Assembly: GCA_018377235.1 (NCBI GenBank)
Contig: JAGZZT010000007.1
Span: forward strand, 44,445 to 108,444
Direction: 5' to 3'
DNA: 64,000 nt
DNA from: Clostridium sp.
GTDB taxonomy: Bacteria; Bacillota; Clostridia; Lachnospirales; Lachnospiraceae
Shown here: positions 61,387 to 64,000 of the stretch, one piece after another
Numbering within the stretch: position 1 is the stretch's first letter
How the letters are laid out: each line of letters starts with the position of its first letter
The notes under the pieces: generated by a model
What the model saw: only the letters and a program-made list of their open reading frames with translations
Database searches by the model: none
What the model was told of the DNA's origin: nothing
Program-made: the position numbers and the translations under genes

Positions 61387-63261
61387 CTACTTTGTCTTCA
61401 GCGCCCTCATGGCATTTAAAATAGCGATGACAGACACTCCCACATCAGCGAATACTGCTTCCCACATATTGGCCATTCCAAGAGCTCCAAGAATCAGTAC
61501 CAAAGCCTTTACTCCCAGGGCAAATACGATATTCTGTTTAACAATGGCAAGTGTTTTTCTGGAAATTCGCACAATCGTGGAAATTCTGGCAGGATCATCG
61601 TCCATCAATACCACATCTGCCGCCTCGATAGCAGCATCGGATCCCATACTGCCCATAGCGATTCCAATGTCAGCCCGTGTCAGCACCGGAGCATCATTAA
61701 TACCATCTCCGACAAAAGCCAGCTTCCTGCCCTCCGCCTGTCCTGCTAGCAGCCGCTCTACCTGTTCTACCTTGTCAGCGGGAAGAAGCTCTGTGAACAC
61801 CTCGTCCAGTCCCAGTTTTTGAGCCACTGCCTCACCTACTGCCTTCCTGTCTCCAGTAAGCATAACAGTCTTTCTCACACCCGCCTGCTTTAAATCCAGG
61901 ACAGCCTGAGCCGCATGTTCTTTTACAGTATCAGAAATCACAATGGTTCCTGCAAATACTCCGTCTCTCGCCAGATATACTACTGTTCCAATACTTTCAC
62001 ACTCTTTATATGCAATGCCTTCCATCTCCATCAGCCTGTCGTTTCCCGCCAGAACAGTGGAGCCTTCTATTTCTGTCCGCACACCACGTCCGGAAATCTC
62101 TTCATTTTTTCCAACTGAGGACATATTCAGCTGTCCTCCTGTCTTTTCATAGGCATCGCGGATAGAAAGGGAAATCGGATGGTTCGAATAGTGTTCTGCC
62201 AGTGCCGCAAGTCTTAAAAGTTCCTCCTCGCTCATGCCTTCCGGGCGAATCTCCGTCACCTTAAATTCTCCCTTTGTCAGCGTTCCCGTCTTATCGAACA
62301 CAATCGTATCCATCTGCGCCAAAGCTTCCAAATAGTTGCTGCCTTTTACCAGAACTCCATTTCTGGACGCTGCGCCGATTCCTCCAAAAAAGCTGAGAGG
62401 TACAGAAATCACAAGAGCGCATGGACAGGAAATTACAAGAAAAATACAGGCTCTCTGAATCCATGGACCGAACCCTGTACCCAGCAAAAGAGGAGGCACA
62501 AGAGCCAAGGCTATGGCTGCAATCACTACTGCCGGAGTGTAATATCTGGCGAAACGGGTGATAAAATTCTCCACCTTTGCCTTTTTTGTACTGGCATTTT
62601 CCACCAGCTCCAAAATCCTGGCCACAGTAGAATCATCGAATTCCTTCGTCACCTCCACTCTCAGAACACCGCTCTCATTGATGCAGCCGCTGATAATCTC
62701 AGATCCTGTTTCCACTCTTCTGGGTACAGATTCCCCAGTCAGCGCGGAAGTATCCACCATAGATTCACCTGAAATAACAGTTCCGTCTAAAGGAACTCTC
62801 TCTCCCGGTTTAATCACAATGATGTCTCCGATTTCCACATCGTCCGGATCTGCCTGTACCAGCTCCCCTTCTTTCTCAACATTCGCATACTCCGGGCAGA
62901 TATCCATCAATTCTGTAATGGACTGGCGCGAACGACTGACTGCATAGCTCTGAAACAGCTCTCCCACCTGATAAAACAGCATAACCGCTACTGCCTCAGA
63001 ATATTCTCCTACGCCAAACGCACCAAAGGTGGCAATCGTCATCAGAAAATTTTCGTCAAACACCTGTCCATTAATAATACCCCGTGCAGCCTTGTATACA
63101 ATATCCCATCCGATCACCAGATAGGGAACTAAAAAAACTGCAAAATTGACCGGAGCGCCAAGCTCCTCCATCACTCCCTTATGAGAAGCCGCAAAAAGCG
63201 GAATATACAGGATAAAGGCGGCAATAATCCTTGCCAGCATGGTTTTCTGCTTCTTTGTCAT
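61387..63261 (-). CDS. cadA: Heavy-metal P1B-type ATPase (CadA/ZntA-like)
   Basis: A 624-residue membrane pump. It shows the membrane CPC metal site (VISCPCALVIS, C279 and C281), actuator TGES (175-178), phosphorylation DKTGT (323-327), HP-type GYAER-region replaced as expected, and the C-terminal GDGINDAPVLTRADIGIAMG. CPC with the CadA-like helix layout suggests Zn, Cd or Pb export. It has no N-terminal metal-binding domain; a separate HMA protein is encoded 19 bases upstream. Controlled by the ArsR gene before it. Confidence 0.93.
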   Translation of the reverse strand: MTKKQKTMLARIIAAFILYIPLFAASHKGVMEELGAPVNFAVFLVPYLVIGWDIVYKAARGIINGQVFDENFLMTIATFGAFGVGEYSEAVAVMLFYQVGELFQSYAVSRSRQSITELMDICPEYANVEKEGELVQADPDDVEIGDIIVIKPGERVPLDGTVISGESMVDTSALTGESVPRRVETGSEIISGCINESGVLRVEVTKEFDDSTVARILELVENASTKKAKVENFITRFARYYTPAVVIAAIALALVPPLLLGTGFGPWIQRACIFLVISCPCALVISVPLSFFGGIGAASRNGVLVKGSNYLEALAQMDTIVFDKTGTLTKGEFKVTEIRPEGMSEEELLRLAALAEHYSNHPISLSIRDAYEKTGGQLNMSSVGKNEEISGRGVRTEIEGSTVLAGNDRLMEMEGIAYKECESIGTVVYLARDGVFAGTIVISDTVKEHAAQAVLDLKQAGVRKTVMLTGDRKAVGEAVAQKLGLDEVFTELLPADKVEQVERLLAGQAEGRKLAFVGDGINDAPVLTRADIGIAMGSMGSDAAIEAADVVLMDDDPARISTIVRISRKTLAIVKQNIVFALGVKALVLILGALGMANMWEAVFADVGVSVIAILNAMRALKTK

Positions 63262-63280
63262 GATCCCTCCTGATGCTGTG

Positions 63281-63499
63281 CTACATATTAATAATGCAGT
63301 CCGGCTCTACCTTTTTGCAGACAGCCACAACTTCCTTCATAATCTCGTCGAACCTGTCATCATCCGCCTCGATAGTCATTTTCTGCATCATAAAGCTGAC
63401 AGAAGCGTCCTTTACGCCGTCTATTTTCTTAATCCCTGCCTCCATCTTTGCCGCACAGTTTGCACAATCTAAATCGGTTAACTTAAATTTTTTCTTCAT
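63281..63499 (-). CDS. Heavy-metal-associated (HMA) domain protein
   Basis: A 72-residue ferredoxin-like domain with the metal-binding LDCANCAAKM motif (C12, C15). It probably carries Zn, Cd or a related ion to the pump encoded directly downstream, replacing the missing fused domain. AGGAATC-type weak ribosome site. Cytoplasmic. Confidence 0.9.
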   Translation of the reverse strand: MKKKFKLTDLDCANCAAKMEAGIKKIDGVKDASVSFMMQKMTIEADDDRFDEIMKEVVAVCKKVEPDCIINM

Positions 63500-63537
63500 A
63501 GCTATGATTCCTCCATCTTTTCTTTCTATTCTTCTTT

Positions 63538-63897
63538 TTACTCTTCGATATGCTCGAGGCCCTGATTGATAATACTTCTCACATGGCCGTCTGCCAGAGA
63601 ATAAAACACTGCCTTTCCCTCTCGCCTGTTTTTCACCAGTCTCGACTGCTTCAGAATTTTAAGCTGATGTGAAATAGCCGACTGTGTCATATTTAACAGC
63701 TGGGCAATATCACACACACACATCTCCTGTTCAAACAGTACATACAGAATCTTAATTCTCGTGGAATCGCCGAATACCTTAAAAATCTCTGCCAGATCAT
63801 ACAGCTCGTCCTCATCCGGCATTTTCTCCTTCACTGCCTTTACCACGTCTTCGTGAACCTGGTAAAAATCACAGCACTCCACATCATGAACTGCCAT
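63538..63897 (-). CDS. ArsR/SmtB-family metal-sensing repressor (CadC/CzrA-like)
   Basis: A 119-residue winged-helix repressor. It has both metal-site types: the alpha-5 pattern D103-x-H105-x10-H116-xx-E119, and a CadC-like alpha-3 pair C60-V-C62 with N-terminal C8-C9. The DNA-recognition helix is in MTQSAISHQLKILKQ. The ATG at 63897 follows GGAGG by seven bases; the ATG six bases upstream is too close. It probably represses its own operon until Zn, Cd or Pb binds. Confidence 0.93.
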   Translation of the reverse strand: MAVHDVECCDFYQVHEDVVKAVKEKMPDEDELYDLAEIFKVFGDSTRIKILYVLFEQEMCVCDIAQLLNMTQSAISHQLKILKQSRLVKNRREGKAVFYSLADGHVRSIINQGLEHIEE

Positions 63898-63915
63898 CTG
63901 CATACCTCCTCGTAT

Positions 63916-63955
63916 AATAAGTTTGTAAGCAAGAAAAACAGCTTACAGACTTATT
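63916..63955 (-). promoter_or_regulatory. Candidate ArsR/SmtB operator before the metal-efflux operon
   Basis: A 15-base inverted repeat (AATAAGT-T-TGTAAGC against GCTTACA-G-ACTTATT) with a 10-base spacer, overlapping the likely promoter area and next to the AGGAGG of the repressor gene. The remaining 63956-64000 bases hold no gene. Confidence 0.75.
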
Positions 63956-64000
63956 CTTTTTTGGTATAAATGGTAAGGACATCTAAGAGGAACTCCCCTC

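Overview
The window looks like a chromosomal segment of a butyrate-forming anaerobic Firmicute of the Lachnospiraceae/Clostridium type. The grounds are consensus sigma-A promoters, strong AGGAGG ribosome sites, PheB and GlpP of Firmicute type, a complete thl-crt-hbd-bcd-etfBA butyrate operon beside a butyryl-CoA:acetate CoA-transferase, and reversible folate-formate enzymes. The placement comes from gene content and recalled family patterns, not from a database search. Most genes lie on the minus strand. No tRNA, rRNA, CRISPR array or insertion sequence was seen.

Positions 1-12432 (minus) are the accessory part. A five-gene operon encodes a SWIM zinc-finger protein, a HEAT-like DUF5691-type protein, a MoxR AAA+ ATPase, a DUF5682-type protein and a VWA/MIDAS protein. 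It is followed by a Dam-type adenine methylase, a protein with a PD-(D/E)xK-like motif (probable partner endonuclease), a hexapeptide acetyltransferase and a truncated lipoprotein. This resembles a defence or stress island.

Positions 12.5-30.5 kb are housekeeping: the str operon (rpsL, rpsG, fusA, then tuf with its own promoter), a hydroxyacid dehydrogenase and a BCCT transporter on the plus strand, tex, hom and pheB behind a probable attenuated leader, prfB with the programmed +1 frameshift, secA with an unusual charged tail, and hpf. A cluster of DnaA-box-like sites lies between the divergent secA and hpf promoters.

Positions 30.5-41.5 kb hold a phospholipase-D-like protein, cutC and a glycerol cluster (glpP, tetR, glpK, glpF, then a three-gene glycerol-3-phosphate dehydrogenase-like set). 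The glpP leader carries an intrinsic terminator, as expected for GlpP antitermination. Next comes a disulfide-reductase-like protein divergent from an unrecognised 67-residue protein with three perfectly spaced cysteine repeats.

Positions 41.5-47.2 kb form a formiminoglutamate-to-formate route (hutD, ftcD, fchA, fhs, formate channel) next to a divergent Lrp-type regulator. Positions 47.3-50.8 kb carry trxB, an SH3/NlpC-P60 cell-wall hydrolase and an SDR reductase. Positions 51.1-58.8 kb are the butyrate pathway: acetyl-CoA to butyryl-CoA by Thl, Hbd, Crt and Bcd-EtfAB, with CoA exchanged to acetate by the divergently transcribed transferase. The right end has two zinc-ribbon proteins and a metal-efflux operon: ArsR/SmtB repressor, separate HMA metallochaperone and P1B-type ATPase.
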